From assembly GCA_012728915.1 (NCBI GenBank), contig JAAYEC010000004.1, forward strand, positions 1 through 64,000: 64,000 nt of DNA, read 5' to 3'. This DNA is from Deltaproteobacteria bacterium (GTDB lineage Bacteria > Desulfobacterota > Syntrophia > Syntrophales > UBA2192). This document shows positions 39,920-48,099 of the stretch, one piece after another. The notes under the pieces are model-generated. The model made no database searches and was not told the DNA's origin. It saw only the letters and a list, made by a program, of their open reading frames with translations. The position numbers and the translations under genes were made by a program. The first letter of the stretch is position 1; every line of letters starts with the position of its first letter.

Positions 39920-41275
39920 TTACATGATTCTCATGCCCATGAGCAGGGCGATGGCCGACAGGATCGCGCCGCTCCACAGCAGGGTCATCGTGGTGTAGCC
40001 CATGACGGCCCTGGCCGACAGCCCGGCGAGGCCCAGAAGCGGGAGGGCCCAGAAGGGCTGGATCATGTTCGTCCACTGATCGCCCCAGGCCACCATCATG
40101 GCCGACCTCGTCATGTCGATGCCCATGGTATTGGCCGCCTCGATCGTGATGGGGCCCTGCACGAGCCACTGGCCGCCTCCGGAGGGGACGAACATGTTGA
40201 TGATGCCCGCCGCCCAGAACTGGAGCATGTAGAACGTCACCGGCGTCGAGATGGCCACGAACCAGGTGGCGATGACCTTCCCGAGTCCCGTGCCGATCAT
40301 GATCCCCTGGATGCCCCCGTAGAGCGGGAACTGCAGGGCGATGCCGCCCGCCCCCTTGATGGCGGTGTTGACGGCCTTGATGTAGTTCACGGGCTTGCCG
40401 TGGAACAGCACGCCGAGGATGAAGAACAGGAAGATGACGATGTTGAGGTTGAGGTCCAGGCCCTTCTTGATGAAGTGGTTGACCAGGTAGGCGACCCCCA
40501 TGAGCCCGAAGACGATGTTGATCGCGTAGCTGTGGTCGATCCGCTCAGCCAGGGTGGGCTCGGCCGGCCTTTCCACGAAGACGGTTTCGTCGGCGATCTC
40601 CTTGAGTTTGTCCCCGCTGATCTCCTGCACCTCCTCCTCCTTGGGGTGGATCAGGGCGTACAACACGGGGAGGGTGAAGATGATCAGCAGCGCCGCGATC
40701 ACGTTGTAGGATGCGAAGATGGTGTCGGCCACGGGAACCGGCGCCCCGGTGACCTTCTCGATGAAGTTCTGCGCGTGCTTCGAGGTGGCGATGACCAGGG
40801 GGATCGACCCGGAGAGCCCCTGGTGCCAGACGACGAACCCGCTGTAGCCCGCCGCGATGAGGTAGGGGTAGTCCACCTTTTTCGTGCGCTTGGCGATCTC
40901 GAGGGCCAGGAGACCCCCGACGATGAGGCCGAAGCCCCAGCTGAGCCAGGAGGCCACGGCCGCCACGAAGGAGACGATCATCCCGGCCTTGATGGGCGTG
41001 TCGCCCCGGCCGGCGATCCAGACCAGCACCCTCTTGACCGCGGGCGAGAGGGCCAGGCAGTGCCCCGTCACGAGGACCAGGATCATCTGCATGGCGAAGG
41101 CCACGATCCCGTAGATGCCGTTTCCCCAGGCCACGATCATCTTCATGATGTCCGTCGGCGTGAAGATAAGGGCCAGGACCGCCGAGAGGAACGTCAGCAG
41201 GATGGCGAAAAGATAGGCGTCGGGAAGGTAGTGCCGCATGAAATAGGTGAACATCGATGCAAGCCGTCTGAGCAT
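39920..41275 (-). CDS. atoE: Short-chain fatty acid transporter, AtoE family
   Basis: A 451-residue inner-membrane protein with about 11 hydrophobic segments, matching the AtoE short-chain fatty acid transporter family. Typical parts are FMRHYLPDAYLFAILLTF at the N-terminus, SWGFGLIVGGLLA, HQGLSGSIPL, and the conserved FVPSGGGQWLVQGP loop near the C-terminus. It would move butyrate or acetoacetate-type acids. The strong GAAAGGAGG ribosome site (plus-strand 41283-41291) is an exact complement of the conserved loop of RNAs A and B. The next gene to the left is the isovaleryl-type acyl-CoA dehydrogenase. Confidence 0.92.
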   Translation of the reverse strand: MLRRLASMFTYFMRHYLPDAYLFAILLTFLSAVLALIFTPTDIMKMIVAWGNGIYGIVAFAMQMILVLVTGHCLALSPAVKRVLVWIAGRGDTPIKAGMIVSFVAAVASWLSWGFGLIVGGLLALEIAKRTKKVDYPYLIAAGYSGFVVWHQGLSGSIPLVIATSKHAQNFIEKVTGAPVPVADTIFASYNVIAALLIIFTLPVLYALIHPKEEEVQEISGDKLKEIADETVFVERPAEPTLAERIDHSYAINIVFGLMGVAYLVNHFIKKGLDLNLNIVIFLFFILGVLFHGKPVNYIKAVNTAIKGAGGIALQFPLYGGIQGIMIGTGLGKVIATWFVAISTPVTFYMLQFWAAGIINMFVPSGGGQWLVQGPITIEAANTMGIDMTRSAMMVAWGDQWTNMIQPFWALPLLGLAGLSARAVMGYTTMTLLWSGAILSAIALLMGMRIM

Positions 41276-41576
41276 GATAAAACCTCCTTTCGGAATGCCT
41301 CTGCTGCCCCGCCGTGCGGCCGCAGCCGGGCGGGGCCATGGAAAACCGGTGTATGAAAGATGGACGATAATGGGATCTATGCATCAGGAGGCGCTGCCGG
41401 CCAGGGTGCAAGTCCCTCCGTTTACAGACTGGGCAGGTGCGGCAGAACGGCCGGCGCGGCCGGGCGGGTGAACACGCCGTTCCGCGTCGACACACAGGCC
41501 TATATCCAATTTAATTGTTTTTTTCCAGCGTTTTTTTACGGGGCCGGGGCTTCGCGGGGAGGGGATTCGCGTCGGG
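41276..41576. other. Intergenic region upstream of atoE
   Basis: About 300 bases containing the atoE ribosome site and T-rich stretches (41511-41537). No coding frame, clear promoter or riboswitch fold was recognised. Confidence 0.4.
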
Positions 41577-42380
41577 TTAAACCCGGTATCGAAGTTCGTT
41601 CCGCACGGGGGTTCCCTGGGCCGAGACCGTCACGATTTCGCCCACCGCTTCCAGGTCGGCCATCCGGCGGACGGAGCCCTGGAGATGGATGGCCCTGCCA
41701 TCGAAGAACACCTTCAGGGTCGGGATCCGGATCCGGGGGTTGGTTGCGATGTGGGCCTTGATCCGGGCCGCGAGCATCCTGCCCCGCAGCTCCTCCCACG
41801 CCCCGAGGGTGAGCGCCCCCGCCTTTTCCTGAAGGGACCGGCACAGGACGTCCGTGATCTCCTCGAAGGTCTGCACCGCCGTGTTGAAGACCATGTCGTA
41901 GGCAGCCACGTCGTACCAGTCGCGGTGGAAGTTGGCCCGGATGAAGGCTGCCCGGTCGTTGTCCATTTTTTCGATGAGCCGGGCCGCCGTCTTTCGGTCC
42001 ACCCCGTCCTTGCGCATCACCCGGTCGACCCGCTGGTCGATGGGCGCCGTGAGGCGCACCCGGAGCACGTGGGGCATTCCCTCGAGGAGGAAATTGGCGC
42101 CCCGGCCCACGAGGACGACGCGGTCGTCCATGGCGCGTTCGTCGATGTAGGAGTCCACGAGGGCCATGAGACCCCGATATTCCCAGTCGAAGCGGTCCCA
42201 CAGGGTCGGCCGGCCCTCGTCGATCTCGTTGAGCAGCGCGATCCAGCGCTCCCCCTGCGCCCGCAGATCGGCGAGGATCCGGTCCTTCCCCACGTAGTCG
42301 TATCGCATCCGCTGCGCCACGGCGGTGCCGATCTCCTGTCCGCCGCTCCGGTATTCCCTGGATATGGTGAGGATGGCCAT
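41577..42380 (-). CDS. Cytidylate-kinase-like protein with C-terminal BON-like domain
   Basis: A 267-residue protein. Residues 1-190 match the cytidylate kinase-like family: MAILTISREYRSGGQEIGTAVAQRMRYDYVGKD in two parts, where the SREYGSGG-type loop replaces a classic P-loop, VVLVGRGANFLL, and RVMRKDGVDRKTAARLIEKMDNDRAAF. Residues 200-255 look like a BON fold (IKAHIATNPRIRIPTLKV, IHLQGSVRR, EIVTVSAQG), normally a phospholipid- or ligand-binding module. The pairing suggests a regulated or membrane-associated nucleotide/small-molecule kinase; the true substrate is unknown. Confidence 0.75.
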   Translation of the reverse strand: MAILTISREYRSGGQEIGTAVAQRMRYDYVGKDRILADLRAQGERWIALLNEIDEGRPTLWDRFDWEYRGLMALVDSYIDERAMDDRVVLVGRGANFLLEGMPHVLRVRLTAPIDQRVDRVMRKDGVDRKTAARLIEKMDNDRAAFIRANFHRDWYDVAAYDMVFNTAVQTFEEITDVLCRSLQEKAGALTLGAWEELRGRMLAARIKAHIATNPRIRIPTLKVFFDGRAIHLQGSVRRMADLEAVGEIVTVSAQGTPVRNELRYRV

Positions 42381-42448
42381 GGCGTCGTGTTCCTATGGCG
42401 GGTTTCCCGCGGCCGGATGAAAGAGCCCCGCCGCGGCGCCGGGAGGGG

Positions 42449-43150
42449 TCACTTCCTGGACGAGACCTTGTGGCGGACCCAGAGCTTGCCGACGGCGATG
42501 ACACCGACGGCGAAGAGGGCCTCCATCGTGTACTGGAACCACGGCGGGGATGCGAAGTGCGCCACGACGACGGGGTCCGTGACGATCATCTCGGCCCCGA
42601 CCTTGCCGAGGACCGCAGCCCCAATATAGATGATGATCGGGTACTTGTCCATCAGGATGGACAGCAGGCTGCTGGTGAAAACGACGAAGGGGATGCTCAG
42701 GCCGAGGCCGAAGATGAGGAGAAAGAGGTTTCCCTTCGACGCGCCGGCCACGGCCAGCACATTGTCGACGGACATGGTGATGTCGGCGACGACGATGACC
42801 CAGAGGGCCTGCCAGATCGAGTGGGCCTCGCGGTGAACCTCCTCCCCCGGGGTCCCTTCGACGAAAAGCTTCACGGCGATCCAGAGGATAAAGAGACCCC
42901 CGACGAATTTCACGTAGGGCGTCTGCAGGAGCTGGGCCGCGAAAAAGGTCAGGACGACCCTCAGCAGCACGGCCGCACCGGAGCCGAGCAGGATCCCCTT
43001 CTGCCGCTGCCTGCGCGGCAGCGAGCGGACCGCCATGGCGATCACGACGGCATTGTCTCCGGCAAGGATGAGGTCGATGAGGATGATGCTCAGGAGTGAG
43101 GCGAAGAATTCCCAGCTGAAGCTGATATGTCCCAACAGATCCGGACTCAC
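42449..43150 (-). CDS. TerC/YjbE-family integral membrane protein
   Basis: A 233-residue membrane protein with seven or so hydrophobic segments, family TerC (YjbE type). The two conserved acidic motifs are present: IDLILAGDNAVVIAMAVRSLP and VADITMSVDNVLAVAGASKGN. Members export manganese or are linked to tellurite resistance and metal loading of secreted proteins. The start is proposed as GTG at 43150, with AGGAG 14 bases upstream; a longer frame to 43480 runs through low-quality sequence and the divergent promoter. Confidence 0.82.
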   Translation of the reverse strand: MSPDLLGHISFSWEFFASLLSIILIDLILAGDNAVVIAMAVRSLPRRQRQKGILLGSGAAVLLRVVLTFFAAQLLQTPYVKFVGGLFILWIAVKLFVEGTPGEEVHREAHSIWQALWVIVVADITMSVDNVLAVAGASKGNLFLLIFGLGLSIPFVVFTSSLLSILMDKYPIIIYIGAAVLGKVGAEMIVTDPVVVAHFASPPWFQYTMEALFAVGVIAVGKLWVRHKVSSRK

Positions 43151-43350
43151 GGCGGGGGATGGTCTCCTGTCTCGTGCAATGCCTCCGGGGCGCGTCCCGG
43201 GGACCTTTGCTAAGTGGCGAAACTCGCACAACCCCCCCCCGTTTGTCAATGAAATTATCCTTCGGCCGGATGCGCCGGATCGGTCTCCGGCGGCCGTTGC
43301 GCCCGGTCCGGAGGCGCTCGTCGAGGGCCCCGCGGGGCCCAGATTCGCGC

Positions 43351-43378
43351 TTGCAAGATGGGGGGTTGCTGTTATAAT
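43351..43378 (+). promoter_or_regulatory. Sigma-70 promoter of the 43.4-45.7 kb operon
   Basis: TTGCAA (43351-43356), a 16-base spacer and a perfect TATAAT (43373-43378). About 60 bases before the small coiled-coil gene. Confidence 0.65.
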
Positions 43379-43439
43379 ACACAATCTTCGCGCCCGGGCA
43401 TTACCGCACGAAGGGGCGTGGAAACAGCGGAGAGGGGCC

Positions 43440-43649
43440 ATGTCCAGAGACGCCGAGTTTCTGAAGGAATTGCAGCGCAAGTTCGAACAGAAGCTCCGGG
43501 AGCACGAGATCGACGTCGTCGAGCACTGGAAGGAGCGCCTGGACCGGATCTACGCCATGAGGCCCGAGGGGATTGCCTCCCTGCAGCTCGAGATCCGGAA
43601 GCTCTCCGAGACCATGGCGAACCGGGTCAAAACGCTGAAAAAGGGATGA
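43440..43649 (+). CDS. Small coiled-coil protein of unknown function
   Basis: A 69-residue charged, helical protein (FLKELQRKFEQKLREHEI, then WKERLDRI and LQLEIRKLSETMANRVKTLKK). No homologue is recognised. GGAGAGGGG lies just before the ATG, and the HD-domain gene starts 1 base after its stop, so it is clearly translated in an operon and may be a partner of that enzyme. Confidence 0.7.
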   Translation: MSRDAEFLKELQRKFEQKLREHEIDVVEHWKERLDRIYAMRPEGIASLQLEIRKLSETMANRVKTLKKG

Positions 43650-43650
43650 A

Positions 43651-44226
43651 ATGAAGGAGATCGCGAATTTTCTCTTCGAAGTGGGCATGCTGAACAAGAC
43701 CCCGCGCACGGGGTTTCAATTTCTCGGCTCCGGCAAGGAGTCGGTCGCGGAGCACATCCTGAGGACCCTCTTCATCGGATACTCGCTCTGCAAGCTCGAT
43801 CCGTCCGTCGACGAATTGAAAGTGCTCCGGATGTGCCTCGTCCACGATCTGCCCGAGGCGCGCACGGGCGACATGAACTACATGTACAAGAAGTACGTCA
43901 CCGTCGACGAGGAGAAAGCCGTTCGGGAGCTTACGGAAAACCTGCCCTTCGGGGACGAGATCAAGTCCGTCCTTGCGGAGTTCAACGGGAAGAAGACGAG
44001 GGAGTCCCTGCTGGCTCACGACGCGGACCAGCTCGGACTTATCCTTCTGCTCAAGGAATACGGGGACCTCGGCAACAAGTACAGCCGGGAGTGGCTCGAC
44101 TACGCCGTCCGCCGGCTCTGCACCGACGAGGGCAGGAAGCTCGCCGACACCATTCTCCGGACGGACTGGACGCAATGGTGGTTCCGGGACAAGAGCGACT
44201 GGTGGGTCAACGGCAACCGGAAATAG
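43651..44226 (+). CDS. HD-domain phosphohydrolase (YfbR-like)
   Basis: A 191-residue protein of the HD superfamily, similar to 5'-deoxynucleotidases (YfbR, COG1896). The metal-binding residues are His35 in SVAEHILR, His65-Asp66 in CLVHDLPEA, and Asp126 in AHDADQLGL. Such enzymes dephosphorylate deoxynucleoside monophosphates with divalent metal. The gene is in an operon with a small coiled-coil protein, a TPR lipoprotein and a GerMN-domain protein. Confidence 0.83.
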   Translation: MKEIANFLFEVGMLNKTPRTGFQFLGSGKESVAEHILRTLFIGYSLCKLDPSVDELKVLRMCLVHDLPEARTGDMNYMYKKYVTVDEEKAVRELTENLPFGDEIKSVLAEFNGKKTRESLLAHDADQLGLILLLKEYGDLGNKYSREWLDYAVRRLCTDEGRKLADTILRTDWTQWWFRDKSDWWVNGNRK

Positions 44227-44242
44227 GACAGGGGGACAGGCA

Positions 44243-45004
44243 ATGAAGTGGACCCGTTCGTGGATCGCGGGATTGGCGGCGCTCGTCGTTGTGCTGTCGG
44301 GCTGCGTCTCCGACGCGGAACTCAAGGAGAAGGCGAAGGGGCACATCCGCATCGGGGAGGCCAATATCCAGGCCGGCCAATACCCGCAGGCCCTAAAGGC
44401 GCTCCAGGAAGCTGAAAAACTAACCCCCGATGATCCCAAGGTGCACTACGATCTCGGGCTTGCTTACGATAGAATGGAGTTTATCGATGAAGCCGTCAAG
44501 GAATTCCAGAAGGCCATCGCGCTCAAACCCGATTATTCCGAGGCGCTGAATTATCTCGGGACGATCTATCTTGAGAAGCAGGGAAAATACGAAGAGGCTA
44601 TCGTGTTGTTTAAACGGGCCCTGGCCAACCCCCTGTACGAAACGCCCGCGCTGCCCCTCTACAACATGGGGCGGGCCTGCGTGGCCAAAGGCGACCTGAA
44701 GGGGGCCTATGCCAGCTTCAGCGAGGCGATCCGAAAGGAGCCGAGGACCCACCTCATGCCCGTTCTGGAGCTGAACCTCGGGGTCATCGACTACCGCCAG
44801 GGGATTTACCTGGAAGCCGAGAGACACCTTCAGAAATCCGTGGAGCGGGCCCCCAATCTTGCCGAGGCGCATTACTGGCTCGGCATGACGCAGATGCAGC
44901 TCCGCAAGCGCAAGGAGGCTGCCGAGTCGTTCAGGAAAGTCATCCAGCTCGCGCCCGATTCGGAGTGGGCGGCCAAATCTAGGGAGAATCTGAGCCGGCT
45001 GTAA
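44243..45004 (+). CDS. TPR-repeat lipoprotein
   Basis: A 253-residue lipoprotein. A signal peptide with lipobox VLSGC ends at about residue 21. At least six tetratricopeptide repeats follow (for example AGQYPQALKALQEAEKLTPD and MEFIDEAVKEFQKAIALKPD). The layout is like PilW/PilF, the pilotin of type IV pilus secretins, but no pilus genes are nearby, so it may serve another outer-membrane complex. GGGGGACAGG precedes the ATG. Confidence 0.83.
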   Translation: MKWTRSWIAGLAALVVVLSGCVSDAELKEKAKGHIRIGEANIQAGQYPQALKALQEAEKLTPDDPKVHYDLGLAYDRMEFIDEAVKEFQKAIALKPDYSEALNYLGTIYLEKQGKYEEAIVLFKRALANPLYETPALPLYNMGRACVAKGDLKGAYASFSEAIRKEPRTHLMPVLELNLGVIDYRQGIYLEAERHLQKSVERAPNLAEAHYWLGMTQMQLRKRKEAAESFRKVIQLAPDSEWAAKSRENLSRL

Positions 45005-45038
45005 TCCGTTACGGCCGGGCCGGCGGAATCGAGTGACC

Positions 45039-45656
45039 ATGGCAAGCAAGCGACAGAGACGCACCGAAGAATTCAAGACGCGGAAGAAGAAAAAGACCTT
45101 CAGGCTGTTCTTCGTTCTTGCCGCCGTGCTCATCGGCGGCGGGTTCCTGGCCTTTCTCATCTGGGCCCTCTCGGACACCCTCTTTCCGCCCGATGCCCAG
45201 GAGGCCGCAGCCAGGCGTGAGAGGAAGGAGGTGACGCTCTTCTTCTCCGATGCCAACGAGCGGTTCCTCGTCCCGGAAAAGCGCCTGGTCCCGAAGGGGA
45301 AGACAGACCTCGCGCAGGCCGAGGAGATCGTGCGGGCCCTCGTCGAGGGGCCGAAGCTGGGGAGCGTCCGGACCCTCCCCGCGGGGACCAGGCTTCTGGG
45401 GATTCGAATCGCCGACGGGACAGCCGTCCTGAACTTCGACAATCCTTTCATCGAGCAGCACCCGGGCGGCACCGCGAGCGAGGCCGCCACGGTCTACTCT
45501 CTGGCCAACTCCCTTGCCGGGAACCTGCCGGAGGTCAAGCGGATCCGCATCCAGGTCGGCGGCAAGGACGTCACGACGATCAAGGGACACATCGATCTGC
45601 GGGAGCCCATCGCCCCGGACAGGGAAATCGCGAAGCAGGCACAGGCCGGGGGGTAG
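45039..45656 (+). CDS. GerMN-domain membrane protein
   Basis: A 205-residue protein. A very basic N-terminus (residues 1-22) is followed by one membrane anchor (24-47) and an external GerMN domain (68-185) with [46 protein letters not shown] and [21 protein letters not shown], the usual conserved blocks. GerMN domains occur in spore germination lipoproteins and in many non-sporing bacteria, probably binding peptidoglycan or metal. It is the last gene before fusA. An in-frame GTG at 45033 is also possible. Confidence 0.78.
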   Translation: MASKRQRRTEEFKTRKKKKTFRLFFVLAAVLIGGGFLAFLIWALSDTLFPPDAQEAAARRERKEVTLFFSDANERFLVPEKRLVPKGKTDLAQAEEIVRALVEGPKLGSVRTLPAGTRLLGIRIADGTAVLNFDNPFIEQHPGGTASEAATVYSLANSLAGNLPEVKRIRIQVGGKDVTTIKGHIDLREPIAPDREIAKQAQAGG

Positions 45657-45727
45657 GCGGCCCGCCGGCGCTCCCGGCAGGGACTTGCGGGAAAGGACTG
45701 CCTGCGCCCGCAGGCGACGCGGTAGCC

Positions 45728-47758
45728 ATGGCAAGAGTGAAGCTGTCGAGAATCCGGAACATCGGGGTCGTCGCCCACATCGACGCGGGGAAGACGACGG
45801 TCACGGAGCGGATTCTCTACTACACGGGCAAGTCCTACAAGATGGGCGAGGTCCACGACGGCGAGGCCGTCATGGACTGGATGCCCCAGGAGCAGGAGCG
45901 GGGGATCACCATCTCTTCCGCCGTGACCACCTGCGACTGGCGCAACCACGAGATCCATATCATCGACACCCCGGGGCACGTGGACTTCACGATCGAGGTC
46001 GAGCGCAGCCTCCGGGTTCTCGACGGCGCCGTCGTGGTCTTCTCCGCCGTGGAGGGCGTGGAGCCGCAGTCTGAGACCGTCTGGCACCAGGCCGACAAGT
46101 ACGGCGTCCCCAAGATTGCCTTCATCAACAAGATGGACCGGGTCGGCGCGGACTTCTCCAACGCCGTGCAGATGATGCGGGAGCGCTTCGCATCCGTGCC
46201 ATTGCCCGTCCAGGCCCCCCTCGGAGAATCCGATCATTTCCGGGGGATCGTCGACCTGGTCCGCATGCGGCTCGTCACGTGGCGGGAGAACACCCTGGGG
46301 GCGGCCCTCGACGTCTCCGAGATCCCGGAGGACATTCGCGCGGAGGCCGAGGCCCGCCGCGAGCGCCTGCTGGAAACGGTCGCCGAGGCCGATGACGGGA
46401 TTGCCGAGAAGTATCTGGCCGAGGAGCCCGTCACGGAGGCCGAGCTGATCCGGGCGATCCGAAAAGCCACCGTCTCCCTCAAAATCGTGCCCGTCCTGTG
46501 CGGGGCGGCGCTTCGCAACAAGGGGGTCCAGCTCATCCTGGATGCCGTCGTCGATTACCTGCCGTCGCCGGAAGACATCCCGCCCGTCAGGGGCGTGAAC
46601 CCCGTCACGAAGGCCCAGGAGGAGCGCCCAGCGAGCGACCGCGCGCCTTTCACGGCGCTTGCCTTCAAGGTTGCCATGATGGAGGGCCGGAAGATCACCT
46701 ACGTGCGCATCTACTCGGGGCTGCTGAAGGCGGGCGACGAGGTCTTCAACGCGACGAAGGGCCGCAGGGAGAAGGTGGCCCGCCTGCTCAAGATGCACGC
46801 CAACAAGCGAGAACGCATGGACGCGGCCGGGGCGGGCGACATCATCGCCGTGGCGGGCCTCAAGGAGGCCCAGACCGGCGACACCCTCTGCAGCGAGTCG
46901 AAGCCCCTGATCCTCGAGTCCATCGAGTTCTACAACCCCGTGATCAGCCAGGCCATCGAGGCCAAGACTCCCGCCGACCAGGAAAAGCTCCCCGACGTGC
47001 TCGCGAAGATCAGCGAGGAGGACCCCACGCTGAAGGTCAAGTACGACGAGGAGACGGCGCAGACGGTCATCTCGGGGATGGGCGAGCTCCACCTCGAGGT
47101 CGTCGTCGACCGGCTCCAGCGGGAATACAACATCCACGTCAACACGGGAAAGCCGAGGGTGGTCTACCGCGAGACCATCCAGAAGGCCGTGGAGGCCGAG
47201 GGCCGCTTCGAGCGGGAACTGGGTGAAAAGAGGCATTTCGGGCACGTCAGGCTCGCCCTCGAACCGCTGGCGAGGGGCGCCGGGGTCGAGATCCGCAACG
47301 AACTGGCTCCCGAGACCGTCCCTGCGGAATTTCACCCCGTCATCGAGGAATCCATCGGAGAGGCCGTGCTGAGCGGCGTCGTGGCGGGATACCCCGTGCT
47401 CGATATCCGGGTCCGGATCACGGGCGGCTCCGTCAAGGAGGGGGAGTCCTCCGCGATCGGCTACAGGATCGCCACGCAGGCCGCCTTCCGGGAAGGCTGT
47501 TCCAAGGCCGACCCCGTTCTCCTGGAGCCGATCATGAGGGTCGACGTCCTGACGCCGAAGGACTTCATGGGCGAGGTCATCGGGGACCTCAATGCACGCA
47601 GGGGCGAGGTCGAATCCGTCAACCCCAAGGGCCCCGTGACGGAGATACGCGCCGATGTCCCCCTCCGGGCGCTCTTCGGGTATTCGACGGATCTCCGGTC
47701 GGCGACCCAGGGCAGGGCGGTGTTCAGCATGCAGTTCCTCCGCTACGACAAGGCATAA
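45728..47758 (+). CDS. fusA: Elongation factor G
   Basis: A 676-residue translational GTPase. G motifs are AHIDAGKTT, the switch II region DTPGHVDF, and NKMD; later domains show [21 protein letters not shown] and the domain IV block [14 protein letters not shown]. It is slightly shorter than typical EF-G (about 690-700) and lies outside any str operon (no rpsL, rpsG or tuf), so it may be the second EF-G (EF-G2 type) of the genome; the complete genome would tell. It is followed by a terminator. Confidence 0.92.
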   Translation: MARVKLSRIRNIGVVAHIDAGKTTVTERILYYTGKSYKMGEVHDGEAVMDWMPQEQERGITISSAVTTCDWRNHEIHIIDTPGHVDFTIEVERSLRVLDGAVVVFSAVEGVEPQSETVWHQADKYGVPKIAFINKMDRVGADFSNAVQMMRERFASVPLPVQAPLGESDHFRGIVDLVRMRLVTWRENTLGAALDVSEIPEDIRAEAEARRERLLETVAEADDGIAEKYLAEEPVTEAELIRAIRKATVSLKIVPVLCGAALRNKGVQLILDAVVDYLPSPEDIPPVRGVNPVTKAQEERPASDRAPFTALAFKVAMMEGRKITYVRIYSGLLKAGDEVFNATKGRREKVARLLKMHANKRERMDAAGAGDIIAVAGLKEAQTGDTLCSESKPLILESIEFYNPVISQAIEAKTPADQEKLPDVLAKISEEDPTLKVKYDEETAQTVISGMGELHLEVVVDRLQREYNIHVNTGKPRVVYRETIQKAVEAEGRFERELGEKRHFGHVRLALEPLARGAGVEIRNELAPETVPAEFHPVIEESIGEAVLSGVVAGYPVLDIRVRITGGSVKEGESSAIGYRIATQAAFREGCSKADPVLLEPIMRVDVLTPKDFMGEVIGDLNARRGEVESVNPKGPVTEIRADVPLRALFGYSTDLRSATQGRAVFSMQFLRYDKA

Positions 47759-47760
47759 GC

Positions 47761-47793
47761 AGGGTCCAGGGGACAGGGTTCAGGGTCCAGGGA
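47761..47793 (+). repeat. GTCCAGGG-type intergenic repeat, left copy
   Basis: AGGGTCCAGGGGACAGGG, then TTCAGGGTCCAGGG. An inverted, slightly rearranged copy (TGTCCCCTGGACC then TTGAACCCTGGACCCTGG) lies at 48057-48089, just before the sigma-54 activator gene. Confidence 0.6.
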
Positions 47794-47811
47794 AGAAGAA
47801 ACAGCATCAGC

Positions 47812-47845
47812 AAAGCCCCGGCCGTTACGGCACTGGGGCTTTTTT
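47812..47845 (+). terminator. Intrinsic terminator after fusA
   Basis: AAAGCCCC and GGGGCTTT enclose a small inner hairpin (GCCGTTACGGC), followed by TTTTT. Confidence 0.85.
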
Positions 47846-47920
47846 GTCCGGTACCCGCACGCTCACGACGCTCTTTCTCTGTGTATTCCCGCACCCTGTC
47901 CCTCCGAACCCGCTTTTTAT

Positions 47921-47935
47921 GTGCAAATTCCGCAC
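47921..47935. promoter_or_regulatory. Palindromic activator site upstream of the sigma-54 activator gene
   Basis: GTGCAAATTCCGCAC, a GTGC-N7-GCAC palindrome of the same family as the sites at the two RNA promoters. It ends 8 bases before the -35 box of the activator gene's promoter, which suggests autoregulation. Confidence 0.6.
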
Positions 47936-47943
47936 GGAATCAG

Positions 47944-47972
47944 TTGAAAAAGGTACGTCACCCTGCTATAGA
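47944..47972 (+). promoter_or_regulatory. Sigma-70 promoter of the sigma-54 activator gene
   Basis: TTGAAA (47944-47949), a 17-base spacer and TATAGA (47967-47972). Confidence 0.65.
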
Positions 47973-48056
47973 CAGGATGGCGTGCGCATCTTGACGGGTC
48001 TGAACAGTCAAGAGCCGTCGAAATGCTTGAGGGGAACTTTTCGCCGTATCCCGCCT

Positions 48057-48089
48057 GTCCCCTGGACCTTGAACCCTGGACCCTGGAAA
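48057..48089 (-). repeat. GTCCAGGG-type intergenic repeat, right inverted copy
   Basis: Inverse of the repeat at 47761-47793, within the leader of the activator gene. The two copies could pair across about 260 bases. Confidence 0.55.
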
Positions 48090-48099
48090 GAGTGCAACC

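Noticed and set aside
41341-41480. A possible riboswitch before atoE
   Set aside because: I looked for cobalamin- and manganese-type conserved boxes and found no convincing set or fold.
45494-47335. A 613-codon minus-strand open frame
   Set aside because: Opposite fusA; translation is a mirror of the GTPase coding pattern with no motif.
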